In this document: positions 23,725 through 33,400 of the stretch, piece after piece | Layout of the letters: each line of letters opens with the position of its first letter | How positions within the stretch are numbered: the first letter of the stretch is position 1 | Notes under the pieces: model-generated | The model's database searches: none | Told to the model about the DNA's origin: nothing | Seen by the model: only the letters and a program-made list of their open reading frames with translations | Made by a program: the position numbers and the translations under genes | From: Oscillospiraceae bacterium | GTDB taxonomy: Bacteria > Bacillota > Clostridia > Oscillospirales > Acutalibacteraceae | Direction: 5' to 3' | NCBI GenBank assembly: GCA_015065665.1 | Contig: SVPX01000008.1 | Coordinates: forward strand, 1-35,992 | DNA length: 35,992 bases

Positions 23725-23982
23725 ATGGAGAATGTTAACAAATTTGCTGTTTGCGAGAAAACATCCAGACAGCTCGAAGAAGTGGCAGAAGCTTTAAAAG
23801 CAGGAATAGTAAAACCTCTGGACGAAGATGTTGCGCTTATTCATCAGGCATTCAATGATGAAACCGGTTGGGCTTTTGCTGAAAAATACAGTCAGATGGT
23901 GGGAGAAACCACCAAACTTTGTGATGAGATTCTGTTTTTACAGAAAACAATAAGCGACACCGCAAAAATAGAAAACGATTAA
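23725..23982 (+). CDS. Small helical T7SS-associated protein (85 aa)
   Basis: The start is ATG 23725, 9 bases after the previous stop, with a weak ribosome site. The product is helical (KTSRQLEEVAEALKAGIVKP and LCDEILFLQKTISDTAKIEN) with a central DETGWAFAEKYSQM containing a single Trp. No signal peptide or membrane helix is present. The layout of helix, Trp-containing turn, helix suggests another diverged WXG100-type partner, but the similarity is too weak to assign. Confidence 0.68.
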   Translation: MENVNKFAVCEKTSRQLEEVAEALKAGIVKPLDEDVALIHQAFNDETGWAFAEKYSQMVGETTKLCDEILFLQKTISDTAKIEND

Positions 23983-24008
23983 AAAATTACAGTAGAGGGG
24001 GAATAAAT

Positions 24009-24539
24009 ATGGACGCAATATTGTGGATAGTAATAGGCATATTTCTTGCTTTTGCAATAGTTGCAACTGTATTTATTGTCAGGTCACAGAAAAACAGAAC
24101 AAATAACAGCGAAATACATATTTCAGGCGGTGCCGATATAGAGAGAGGTTACCTCAGCAACGACAATAACTATTTCAAAGGCGGCTACGGTGAGCTGGAA
24201 GAAACTGTTGTTATAGGTTATGATTACCGCCGTGCAGGTGCAAATTCCAAAACAATCAAGCTGATAAATCTGCGTACATCACAGTCAACGGTTTTGAATA
24301 TCGTCAATCAGCTGACTTTTGGCAGAAGCAGAGAAGGCGGATGCTTCAGCATAGAGGGCGACACCTCGGTTTCTATGTATCATTGCAGAATGTTTGTGTA
24401 TAATAATACACTTTATCTTGAGGATCTGAACTCCTCAAACCATACTTTTGTTAACTCCAAAAGGATAACGGAGCCCTATATTTTGTCAGACGGTGATGAA
24501 GTGAAAATAGGAAATACCAGTTTTAAAGTGCTATTTTAG
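24009..24539 (+). CDS. Membrane-anchored FHA-domain protein with internal Thr motif
   Basis: The start is ATG 24009 behind AGAGGGGGAA. The 176-residue product has an N-terminal membrane helix (about residues 4-25) followed by RSQKNR, predicting a cytoplasmic tail. The FHA domain (about 95-176) has LTFGRSREG, VSMYHCRM and NSSNHTFVN; His replaces Gly in the usual N-G pair, which may alter binding. Ahead of it, LEETVVIGY holds Thr with Ile at +3, the same kind of motif proposed as an FHA docking site in the protein at 1268. A kinase target joined to an FHA domain allows self- or cross-binding, as in GarA-type switches. It ends the first WXG100 cluster. Confidence 0.88.
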   Translation: MDAILWIVIGIFLAFAIVATVFIVRSQKNRTNNSEIHISGGADIERGYLSNDNNYFKGGYGELEETVVIGYDYRRAGANSKTIKLINLRTSQSTVLNIVNQLTFGRSREGGCFSIEGDTSVSMYHCRMFVYNNTLYLEDLNSSNHTFVNSKRITEPYILSDGDEVKIGNTSFKVLF

Positions 24540-24543
24540 GTCA

Positions 24544-24605
24544 TTCGTCGTGAAAAAGTGCTGATTGTCAGTATTTGATAACAAAAAGATGTATTTGCGT
24601 ATAAT
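24544..24605 (+). promoter_or_regulatory. Promoter with conserved upstream box (copy 2)
   Basis: A consensus -10, TATAAT, lies at 24600-24605; TTGATA at 24575-24580 is a -35 with a long 19-base spacer. TTCGTC (24544-24549) and TCAGT (24568-24572) match the box at 21868-21930 in sequence and spacing, with G-rich and A-rich segments between them also alike (GAAAA after TTCGTC, CAAAAA after the TTTG). This supports co-regulation of both WXG100 clusters. Confidence 0.52.
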
Positions 24606-24635
24606 TAAGACATCAAGCAAAAGGAGTTGTAATCA

Positions 24636-24935
24636 ATGGCAAATGTAACCTTTAAAGTGGATACAGACAGACTCGGCAGTGACGCTAACAATATGATGGG
24701 TGACGTAAGATGCATTATGTCAGATATTGAAGATATAAACAGCCGGGTAAATACTCTCGGTACAATGTGGAAGGGCGAAGCCAACCAAGCGTTGACTGAG
24801 AGTTTCAATCAGGCACACGGATGGATGCTGGAGGTGCTTAAATCTTACGAGAAAATTATCAACACACTTATGGAAGATAAAGAAAAGTATGATGTCTGTG
24901 ACCAGAATGTTACAGATGTTGTGTCAAAAATATAA
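24636..24935 (+). CDS. WXG100 family T7SS protein
   Basis: The start is ATG 24636 behind AAAAGGAG. The 99-residue product has W45-K-G47 in the inter-helix turn and Y85-DVC-D89 near the C-terminus, the only exact YxxxD motif among the WXG100 proteins here. W-to-Y spacing is again 40. It is first in the second cluster and directly behind the conserved promoter. It may be the dedicated partner of 24954 or of the large candidate substrate at 25688. Confidence 0.93.
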   Translation: MANVTFKVDTDRLGSDANNMMGDVRCIMSDIEDINSRVNTLGTMWKGEANQALTESFNQAHGWMLEVLKSYEKIINTLMEDKEKYDVCDQNVTDVVSKI

Positions 24936-24953
24936 TTGAAAGGAGCAAAATCA

Positions 24954-25328
24954 ATGTCATTAATGTGTCCCAATCCTTTTGATATTTCAAATCTTATTGA
25001 ACTGATTTTCGGTTCATCTGTAGCTATTGAAGTTGCTCCTGAACAGCTTATTGCAACCGCAGAGCAGATGGAAGCCAAAATAAGCAGTGTACGTGGTAAA
25101 TTTGACGAAATGACTTCTACAATGAACGGTACAAAGAATTATTGGGAAGGCAAGGTTTCTGATTCAAGAAACACACGTTTCACAAACAACGCAGAGCAGA
25201 TGCAGGAAATGTTCTCTTTGCTTAACTCTTATGTGGTTAAGCTTAAGGCAATTGCCGAGAATTATATCAACACAGAAGATAAGAACGAAACTACGGCAGA
25301 AGCGCTTCCGTTTAACATTATTTCCTGA
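24954..25328 (+). CDS. WXG100 family protein with N-terminal extension
   Basis: ATG 24954 follows AGGAG (24941-24945); an in-frame TTG at 24936 lies upstream of that site and is rejected. The 124-residue product has about 22 extra residues at the N-terminus, including a hydrophobic patch (ISNLIELIFGSSVAIEV). A standard WXG100 unit follows: YW64-E-G66 and Y104-INT-E108, spacing 40. The extension is unusual for the family and may contact the membrane or a partner. Confidence 0.9.
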   Translation: MSLMCPNPFDISNLIELIFGSSVAIEVAPEQLIATAEQMEAKISSVRGKFDEMTSTMNGTKNYWEGKVSDSRNTRFTNNAEQMQEMFSLLNSYVVKLKAIAENYINTEDKNETTAEALPFNIIS

Positions 25329-25339
25329 GGTGAGTGTCA

Positions 25340-25657
25340 ATGAAAACAAGTTATCAGATATATTGTGATTACTCAAAGGCTATTTCAAAGGCAAGAACCC
25401 TTGAGTCAATGGCAGAGAAAATCAACTCTGTTGCAATGTCGGAAATAGTAGAAGAAACAGCAAATCTGAATGCAAGCTGGCAGGCAACATCAATGACAAT
25501 TGTCAGAGGCAAAAGCATTGAGATTGCAGATGACCTTAAGAATCAGTCAAAAAATCTTTTGAATATTGCAACAGCAATCCGCAGAATTGCACGCCGCAAC
25601 TTTGATGCAGAGATGAGATCATTGGAGCTTGCAAAAAAACGCGAGTACGGAAACTGA
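25340..25657 (+). CDS. Divergent WXG100-like partner protein (105 aa)
   Basis: ATG 25340 follows GAGGTGAG; the in-frame GTG at 25334 overlaps that site. The product has two helices around NASW47-QA, where Ala replaces the Gly of WXG. The C-terminal helix is very basic (RRIARRNFDAEM, then LAKKREYGN) and lacks a YxxxD/E motif. Immediately upstream of the 417-residue candidate substrate, it looks like a cognate carrier/chaperone rather than an independent substrate; this is inferred from order. Confidence 0.75.
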   Translation: MKTSYQIYCDYSKAISKARTLESMAEKINSVAMSEIVEETANLNASWQATSMTIVRGKSIEIADDLKNQSKNLLNIATAIRRIARRNFDAEMRSLELAKKREYGN

Positions 25658-25687
25658 GCTAAGTGTTTTATATAAGGAGGGGTATTC

Positions 25688-26941
25688 ATGCCAAATATGA
25701 ATGTTAATACAGCTGCAATGAGAGCATACTCAGCAAAAATGACAATCAGTGCATTTAAAATTGCAGCCTGTGCTGTTTCGGTAGATGCGATAAAACACAC
25801 TCTGCCTTTTTCAAGCGATATTACTCAAAGCGTTGACAGAGCACTGGAGCTCAGTAGCGACAACCTTTATGAATCTCGTGCAAGAGTTTCCAGATTGGCA
25901 AAAGCTGTAAATGATGCAGCTGATTTATACGAAAAAACAGAAAATCAGAGAATGTTTCTTATTCCTGAGGTTTTAGAAAAGTTCCCGCTTATTAATATGA
26001 TTTCCACTCTGGTTCTTCCTATAGGTGGATTGAATGACGGGTTGTGGGAGGGTGCTATAGGCGGAAGTGTTCTGGCTGGTGCTGTTTCTGCAGGAGGAGC
26101 ATTTGCAGGCATTACATATTCAGGCACAGCAGAAGGTTCTTTGATTAACTACGGTGCCAGCGGTGAGACCTTCTTCGGCTATAAGTATAAGGCTGATGAT
26201 GACGGTGAGGTTAACGCTATCGGGTTCGGTGCAAAAGGTGAGGCTCATTTTAACCTTGCAGAAGGTTTTTTGTCAGGTGATTTAGATGATTTAGCAGGTA
26301 CACTCAGAGGTGCTATAGGTAATGCAGCTGTTGAGGGTTCTGTGGGTGCAACGCTGTTTTTCCAGGGACATTTATCTCCCGCAATTTACGCTGAGGCAAA
26401 GGCGTCGGCATCTGTTCTTGAGGGCGAAGCAGAACTCAGACAAGGCGATGACCTTAACAATACTTTTGTTAAGGCAGAGGGAAAGGTTCTGGGCGCTGAG
26501 GCTTATGCCAAAGGCGGCGTTGGGGTGCTTCAGATAGAAAATGAAGATGGAAGTTATTCATCTGAATTTGGTGTTCAGGGCGAGGCAGGTGCAGAGGCAT
26601 ACATTGCTGAGGGCGCAATTTCAGGCGGATATGAAATCTTTGGTATAGAGTTTGAAGTTGGTGTTACAGGTAAGGCTGGCGGTGCGGGTGCCACAGCAGG
26701 TGGCAGCATTACAACAGGCGGTATTTCCGGCGAAGTAGGTGCAGGGCTTGGTTTAGGCGCAGAAGTATCTGTCAGCGTGGACTGGAGTGGTTTTGATCCC
26801 AGTGCTGTTCTGGATTCTGTAGTTGAAACAGGCGAAGCAGTAGGCGAGTTTGTAAGCGATGCCGGTGAATTTCTCAGCGGTGCAGGCGAAGCAATAAGCG
26901 ACGCAGGCGAGACAATCAGCAATTTATTTGATTTCAGATAA
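25688..26941 (+). CDS. Candidate T7SS substrate with Gly/Ala/Glu-rich repeat domain (417 aa)
   Basis: The start is ATG 25688 behind AAGGAGGGG. There is no Sec signal. Residues 1-95 are helical and end with Y81-EKT-E85, matching the YxxxE signal of the WXG100 proteins here, so it probably uses the T7SS. A hydrophobic Gly-rich segment (about 110-150, LPIGGLNDGLWEGAIGG) precedes about 220 residues of alternating short strands rich in Gly, Ala and Glu (VLGAEAYAKGGVGVL, VQGEAGAEAYIAEGAISGGY, GGAGATAGGSITTGGISGEV). The C-terminus has an 11-residue-type repeat (VGEFVSDAGEFLSGAGEAIS). No nuclease, NADase, lipase or similar active-site motif was found. It may be a beta-solenoid-like structural or pore-forming protein. 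No immunity gene is obvious, unless the downstream DUF4176 protein serves. Confidence 0.8.
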   Translation: MPNMNVNTAAMRAYSAKMTISAFKIAACAVSVDAIKHTLPFSSDITQSVDRALELSSDNLYESRARVSRLAKAVNDAADLYEKTENQRMFLIPEVLEKFPLINMISTLVLPIGGLNDGLWEGAIGGSVLAGAVSAGGAFAGITYSGTAEGSLINYGASGETFFGYKYKADDDGEVNAIGFGAKGEAHFNLAEGFLSGDLDDLAGTLRGAIGNAAVEGSVGATLFFQGHLSPAIYAEAKASASVLEGEAELRQGDDLNNTFVKAEGKVLGAEAYAKGGVGVLQIENEDGSYSSEFGVQGEAGAEAYIAEGAISGGYEIFGIEFEVGVTGKAGGAGATAGGSITTGGISGEVGAGLGLGAEVSVSVDWSGFDPSAVLDSVVETGEAVGEFVSDAGEFLSGAGEAISDAGETISNLFDFR

Positions 26942-26958
26942 TTTTTGGAGGTTAAGTT

Positions 26959-27273
26959 ATGTATAAAGAATTATTACCCATTGGTTCAGTTGTTTTGCTC
27001 AATGGTGGCGAAAAGAGAGTTATGATTTGTGGAAGAATCCAGACAAGAACAGGCGATGAAGCAATCTATGATTATTCAGCTTGCTATTATCCCGAGGGAA
27101 TCGTTGGTTCTGACAGTATGTTCTTCTTTAATCACGAAAGCATCGAGAAGGTTTTCTTCCTTGGTTTTCAGGACGAGGAGGAGCTTACATTCCACAAGCA
27201 TGTGCTGGACAGAATAAGCGAAATAGCTTATGAGGATAATAAAATCGTTGTAAAGAACTTTACCGAAGAATAA
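26959..27273 (+). CDS. DUF4176 family protein
   Basis: The start is ATG 26959 behind GGAGG. The 104-residue soluble product has the family pattern: LLPIGSVVLLNGGEKRVMIC near the N-terminus, then YDYSACYYPEGIVG, FFNHESIEKVFFLG and DEEELTF. DUF4176 proteins are small cytoplasmic proteins of Firmicutes commonly encoded beside WXG100/LXG genes. Their function is unknown; adaptor or immunity roles are possible. Here it closes the second WXG100 cluster directly after the large candidate substrate. Confidence 0.8.
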   Translation: MYKELLPIGSVVLLNGGEKRVMICGRIQTRTGDEAIYDYSACYYPEGIVGSDSMFFFNHESIEKVFFLGFQDEEELTFHKHVLDRISEIAYEDNKIVVKNFTEE

Positions 27274-27447
27274 AACAAAATAAAAGAAATAGTATCGGAT
27301 ATCAAGTCAACGTAATTTTCGAAAGAATTTTTCGTTGGCTTTAAGCCGTTATCGGCACTTATAGATTCTAAATGCAACTGAAAGCTTTTTGATAAAAACT
27401 TTCAATGGTGTTTACAAAATGTAAAATTAATCAAGGAGGCTCTTACT
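27274..27447 (+). promoter_or_regulatory. Intergenic region with inverted repeat and possible promoter
   Basis: CAACG (27308-27312) and CGTTG (27333-27337) are inverted around an AT-rich core with TTCGAA, a possible operator. TTGATA (27389-27394) with TACAAA (27413-27418), 18 bases apart, is a weak promoter candidate. AAGGAGG before 27448 is the ribosome site of the next gene. The TTCGTC/TCAGT box of the WXG100 promoters is absent, so this gene is probably regulated separately. Confidence 0.28.
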
Positions 27448-30400
27448 ATGAAAAAGCGTAGGAGTAGTCAGGTTTTGTCCTGTATTATAGCACTGATTCT
27501 GATTCTCAGTATGGTACCTGTTGTGAATGTGTCTGCGGTTACAACCAACATCGCAGAAGTTGCAGGAACGACCACAAGCGGACTTAAGTATGAAATCAGT
27601 GGTGGTGAGGTAACTATTACAGATTACACAGGTTCGGCAACCACGTGTACTATTCCATCTCAGATTGAGGGATATCCGGTTACAAGTATAGGGGTCAGTG
27701 CGTTTAACTATTGCACAAGTCTTACAAGCGTCACAATCCCCTCGAGTGTTACAAGTATAGGGTACAATGCCTTTGCAAATTGCGCAAGCCTTACAAGCAT
27801 TACAATTCCCTCGAGTGTTACAAGTATAGGCGAACATGCGTTTTACTATTGCACAAGTCTTACAAGCATCACAATTCCCTCGAGTGTTACAAGTATAGGG
27901 AACAATGCATTTTCAGGTTGCGAAAGCCTTACAAGCATCACAATCCCCGAGGGTGTTACAAGTATAGGCGAAGATGTGTTTTCAGATTGCAGAAGTCTTA
28001 CAAGCATCACAATCCCCTCGAGTGTTACAAGTATAGGCGACTATGCATTTTACGATTGCACAAGCCTTACAAGCATCACAATTCCCTCGAGTGTTACAAG
28101 TATAGGCGACTGGGCGTTTGCAAGTTGCGATAGTCTTACAAGCGTCGCAATCTCCGAGGGTGTTACAAGTATAGGCGACTGGGCATTTTACTATTGCACA
28201 AGCCTTGCAAGTATCACAATCCCCTCGGGTGTTACAGTTATAGGTGAACGTGCGTTTTCAGATTGCAATAGCCTTACAAGCATCACAATTCCCTCGAGTG
28301 TTGCAAGTATAGGCGACAGGGCATTTCAAAGTTGCGATAGCCTTACAAGCATCACAATTCCCTCGAGTGTTACAAGTATAGGCGAATATGCATTTTGCGA
28401 TTGCACAAGCCTTACAAGCATCACAATCCCCGAGGGCGTTACAAGTATTGGCGAATATGCATTTTCAGAATGCACAAGCCTTAAAAGCATCACAATCCCT
28501 TCGAGTGTTACAAGTATCGGCGAATATGCATTTTCAGAATGCACAAGCCTTACAAACATCACAATCCCCAAGGGTGTTACAAGTATAGGTAATGGTGCCT
28601 TTTCAGATTGCACAAGCCTTAGAAGCATCACAATCCCCTCGAGTGTTACAAGTATAGGTAAATATGCCTTTTCAAGTTGCACAGACCATACAAGCATCAC
28701 AGTTGATGAAGATAATTCTGTGTATGATAGCAGAAACGACTGTAACGCAATAATTGAAACAGACACAAATACTATCATTGCAGGTTTTGCAAACACTGTG
28801 ATTCCCTCGAGTGTTACAAGTATAGGTGAATGGGCATTTTTAGATTGCACAAGCCTTACAAGCATCACAATCCCCTCGAGTGTTACAAGCATAGGCAAAT
28901 ATGCGTTTTTAGATTGCACAAGCCTTACAAGCATCACAATCCCCTCGAGTGTTACAAGTATAGAAAACAGTGCGTTTTACTTATGTAGAATGCTTAATGA
29001 TGTATACTACAGTGGAACACAAGCACAATGGAATGCAATTGAAATAGGTGATGACAATGAGGACCTTTTAGATGCAGAGATACATTACAATTATGTTGAA
29101 TCAACCAAGCCTACAGTATCTGTAAGCTCCACAAATCTGGTAGCATCAAGTCAGACAGTAACCCTTAGTATGAGTGACAACGTGGGAGTGGTAAGCTACT
29201 ACTGGGGAACAAGCTCAAGCCCTTCAAGCAGTTCGTTTACAACTATCAGCAGTACCACAAGCACAAGCATTCAGAAAACAGTATCATCAAGCGGTACATA
29301 TTATCTGATTGCAAAGGATGCGGCAGGCAATGTGTCGAGTACTGCATCAATTACATATTACCAAACTACCCTTAATGCCAATGGCGGCAGTGTAAGCCCC
29401 ACAAGCGTGCTTACAAAGAGTGGCAACAGTTTTACTTTACCAACTCTTACCCGATTCGCATATAAATTCAAAGGTTGGAGCACAGCTTCCACAGCTACAA
29501 GCGGTTCAACTACAATAACTCCTACTTCCAACACCACATATTACGCTGTATGGCAGGCTCCGACTACGCTTAGTGTGAATTCGACAAACACTGCTTCCAT
29601 ATCTTCGGGTGGAGAAATGAAGTATTATTCATATACTCCCTCCACCAGTGGCAAACATGTAATATATTCTACAGCTGACGTAGACACAAAGGTGTATTTG
29701 TATGATAGTGACGGAATTGAGCTGGATAGCGACGATGATGGCGGTGATAGTACAAATTTCCGTCTGGAGTATAATCTCACAGCAGGAGAAAAGTATTACT
29801 TTGGTGTGAGATATTACAATTCTTCCAACACAGGTTCAATCCCCTTTACATTCGGAAGAGTATACACTATAACATATAACGCCAACGGTGGTTCAGGTGC
29901 TCCGTCAACTCAGTACAAAGACTATGGAACTTCTATTACTCTCAGCACTGAGAAACCCACCAAAAGCAATTACACTTTTGCAGGCTGGGCAACAAGCAGT
30001 ACTGCAACTTCTGCTTCATATCAGCCCGGAGATACATACAGCGCAGAGTCAAACCGTACTCTCTATGCAGTCTGGACTCCTGCAGATACAACTCAGCCTA
30101 CAGTATCTGTAAGCTCCACAAATCTGGTAGCATCAAGTCAGACAGTAACCCTTAGTATGAGTGACAACGTGGGAGTGGTAAGCTACTACTGGGGAACAAG
30201 CTCAAGCCCTTCAAGCAGTGCCTATACAACAATTACAAGTACCAAGAGCACAAGCATTCAGAAAACAGTATCATCAAACGGTACATATTATCTGATTGCA
30301 AAGGATGCGGCAGGCAATGTATCGAGTACTGCATCAATTACATATTACAAAACTACTCTTAATGCCAATGGCGGCAGTGTAAGCCCCACAAGCGTGCTTA

Positions 30401-33400
30401 CAAAGAGTAGTAATAGTTTTACTCCGCCTGCTCCTGCCAGATTTGGGTATAATTTTAAAGGTTGGAGCACATCTTCCACAGCTACAAGCGGTTCAACTAC
30501 AATAACACCTAATTCAAACACCACATATTACGCTATATGGCAGTCGGCGTATATACTCAGCGATGGTTCTACAAACACTGCCGATGTATCTGTAGGTGGA
30601 GAGATGAGGTACTATTCATTTACTCCCTCCACCAGCGGTAAATATGTAATATATTCTACCGGCTCCGGAGATCCGATGGTAACTTTGTATAATAGTTCCG
30701 GTAATATGTTGAGCAGCGATGATGAGGATGGAGAGAGCAATAACTTCCGTCTGGAGTATAATCTCACATCGGGAACAAAGTATTATTTTGGCGTGGAATT
30801 TTACAGTTCTTCCACCACAGGTTCAATCCCCTTTAAGTTCGGAAGAGTATACAATATAACATATAACGCCAACGGTGGTTCAGGTGCTCCGTCAACTCAG
30901 TACAAAGACTATGGAACTTCTATTACTCTCAGCACTGAGAAACCCACCCGAAGCAATTATACTTTTGCAGGCTGGGCAACAAGCAGCACTGCATCTTCTG
31001 CTACATATCAGCCGGGAGATATATACAGCAGTAATTCCAACGTTACTCTCTATGCAGTGTGGAAAGCTGTGGCAGATACCACCAAACCTACAGTGTCTAT
31101 CAGCACTACAAACCTTTCAGCATCAAGTCAGACAGCAACCCTTAGTCTGAGTGATAATGTTGGTGTGGTAAGCTACTACTGGGGAACAAGCTCAAGCCCC
31201 TCAAGCAGTTCGTTTACAACTATCAGCAGTACCACAAGCACAAGCGTTCAGAAAACAGTATCATCAAGCGGTACATATTATCTGATTGCAAAGGATGCGG
31301 CAGGCAATGTATCGAGCACTGCATCAATTACATATTACAAAACTACTCTTAATGCCAATGGCGGCAGTGTAAGCCCCACAAGCGTGCTTACAAAGAGTGG
31401 TAACTCAGTAACCCTTCCCACACCTACAAGAAGCGGATATAGCTTTGTAGGTTGGGGAACATCATCAACATCCACCAGCGGTGTTACTTATATAACTGCA
31501 AACGCAAACAAAACTTACTATGCGGTCTGGGATTATATTGATACAACTAAGCCTACAGTATCTGTAAGCTCCACAAATCTGGTATCGGCAAGCCAGACAG
31601 CAAGCCTCAGCCTGAGTGACAATGTGGGAGTAGTAAGTTACTACTGGGGAACAAGCTCAAGCCCCTCAAGCAGTTCCTATACAACAATTACAAGTACCAA
31701 GAGCACAAGTATTCAAAAAACAGTATCATCAAGCGGTACATATTATCTGATTGCCAAGGATGCCGATGGTAATGTGTCAACCGCAGCTACGATTACATTC
31801 TACAAAACTACTCTTAATGCAAATGGTGGCAGTGTAAGCCCCACAAGTGTGCTTACAAAGAGTGGCGAAACAGTAATTCTTCCCACACCTACACGAACAA
31901 ATTATGGATTTGCAGGTTGGGGAACAACATCTACAGCCACAAGTGGTATTAATGCGTTGACAGTATATGAAAACAGAACTTACTATGCAATCTGGAGCGA
32001 TAAAGATACAAAGAATCCCACGGTATCTGTACGCTCTACAAACAATTTAGACTCAAGCCAGACAGCAACACTTGTTATGAGTGATAACATCGGAGTTGTA
32101 AGTTACTATTGGGGAAAGAGTGCTTCTCCCTCAAGCAGTGCGTTTATTTCCATTGCAAGTGCTACAAGTAAATCTGTTGATGTCAGGGTTTATGAGAGTG
32201 GAACCTATTATCTCATAGCCAAGGATGCCGAAGGCAACAGCTCCATAACCGCAGCAACCTTCTATACTACAACTCTTAACGCCAATGGCGGTACTGTAAG
32301 TCCTTCAAGTATTCTTACAAAAAGCGGCAACACAGTAACCCTTCCCACACCTGTCAGAAACAGCTACAAATACTTGGGTTGGAATGTATTATCCACAGCT
32401 ACCAGCGGTAGTCTTTCTGTTTCGGTAACTTCAAACAGAACCTACTATGCAGTGTGGGAGTACATTCACACCTGCTCTTTCACAGGAGAAGAGGAAATTG
32501 TGGTTGACGCAACCTGTACAGAAAACGGCAGTAAGCTTGTGCATTGTACTGAGCCTTCCTGCAGTAAGGTGCAGACAGTGGTTATAGAGGCTTATGGCCA
32601 TAGTGAAGGCGAGTGGGAGGTTGTTAAACCTGTAGCATGCCTTGAAAACGGTCTGAAGGAACGCAGATGTCCTGACTGTGACCATCTGTTCGAATCCGAA
32701 ATAATATATTCAACAGGCCATAGTATGGGTGAATGGTACGTTTACAGAAAACCCGGATTTTATACACAGGGTGAAGAGAGAAAAGACTGTGCCAACTGCG
32801 ATTATTTCGATTACAAATTTATACCTGAAACCAGCATTGGTCATCAGTGTGATTTCACAGGAGAAGAGGAAATCGTGTTTGCAGCAACCTGTACCGAAAG
32901 CGGAAGCAAAAAGATATATTGCTTTGAGCCTGAATGCGGTGAGTATATCTTGGAAACAATAGAGAGCTTTGGTCACTCTTTAGGCGACTGGCAGATTTAT
33001 AAAGAAGCTAAATTCCATGAAGAAGGCGAAGAAAGAAAAACCTGTGAGCATTGTGCATATTTTGAAAACAGACCTATACCCAAAACAAGTATCGGACATA
33101 AATGTAAATTTACAGGCAAAGAGGAATTTATAGTTAAAGCAACTTGCCTTGATGACGGAAGCAAAAAAGTATTCTGCTTTGAGCCTGAGTGTGGTGAGTA
33201 TAAAGAAGTCGAGGTTAAACGTACAGGTCATAATATCAGCGACTGGACTGTTTACACAGAGGTTCAGTTCCATATTGATGGCGAAGAAAGAAAAACCTGT
33301 GCAAATTGCGGCTTCTACGAAAGTAGAGTAATTCCCAAGCTCAGCGAAAGCCATACATGTTCTTTTACAGGCCGTGTGAATGTGGTCTTTGAACCAACCT

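Noticed and set aside
25688-26941. Polymorphic toxin with a C-terminal enzymatic domain
   Set aside because: The C-terminus is a short Gly/Glu/Ser repeat rather than a catalytic domain, and no catalytic signature was seen anywhere in the protein.
27711-28937. Long open frames on other frames/strand within the LRR array
   Set aside because: They arise because a 69-bp repeat without stops in one frame tends to be open in others; products are low-complexity and lack ribosome sites.
27660-28995. Regular short repeats resembling a CRISPR array
   Set aside because: The repeats are 69-bp coding units in one long open frame encoding BspA-type LRRs, with no unique spacers of constant size.
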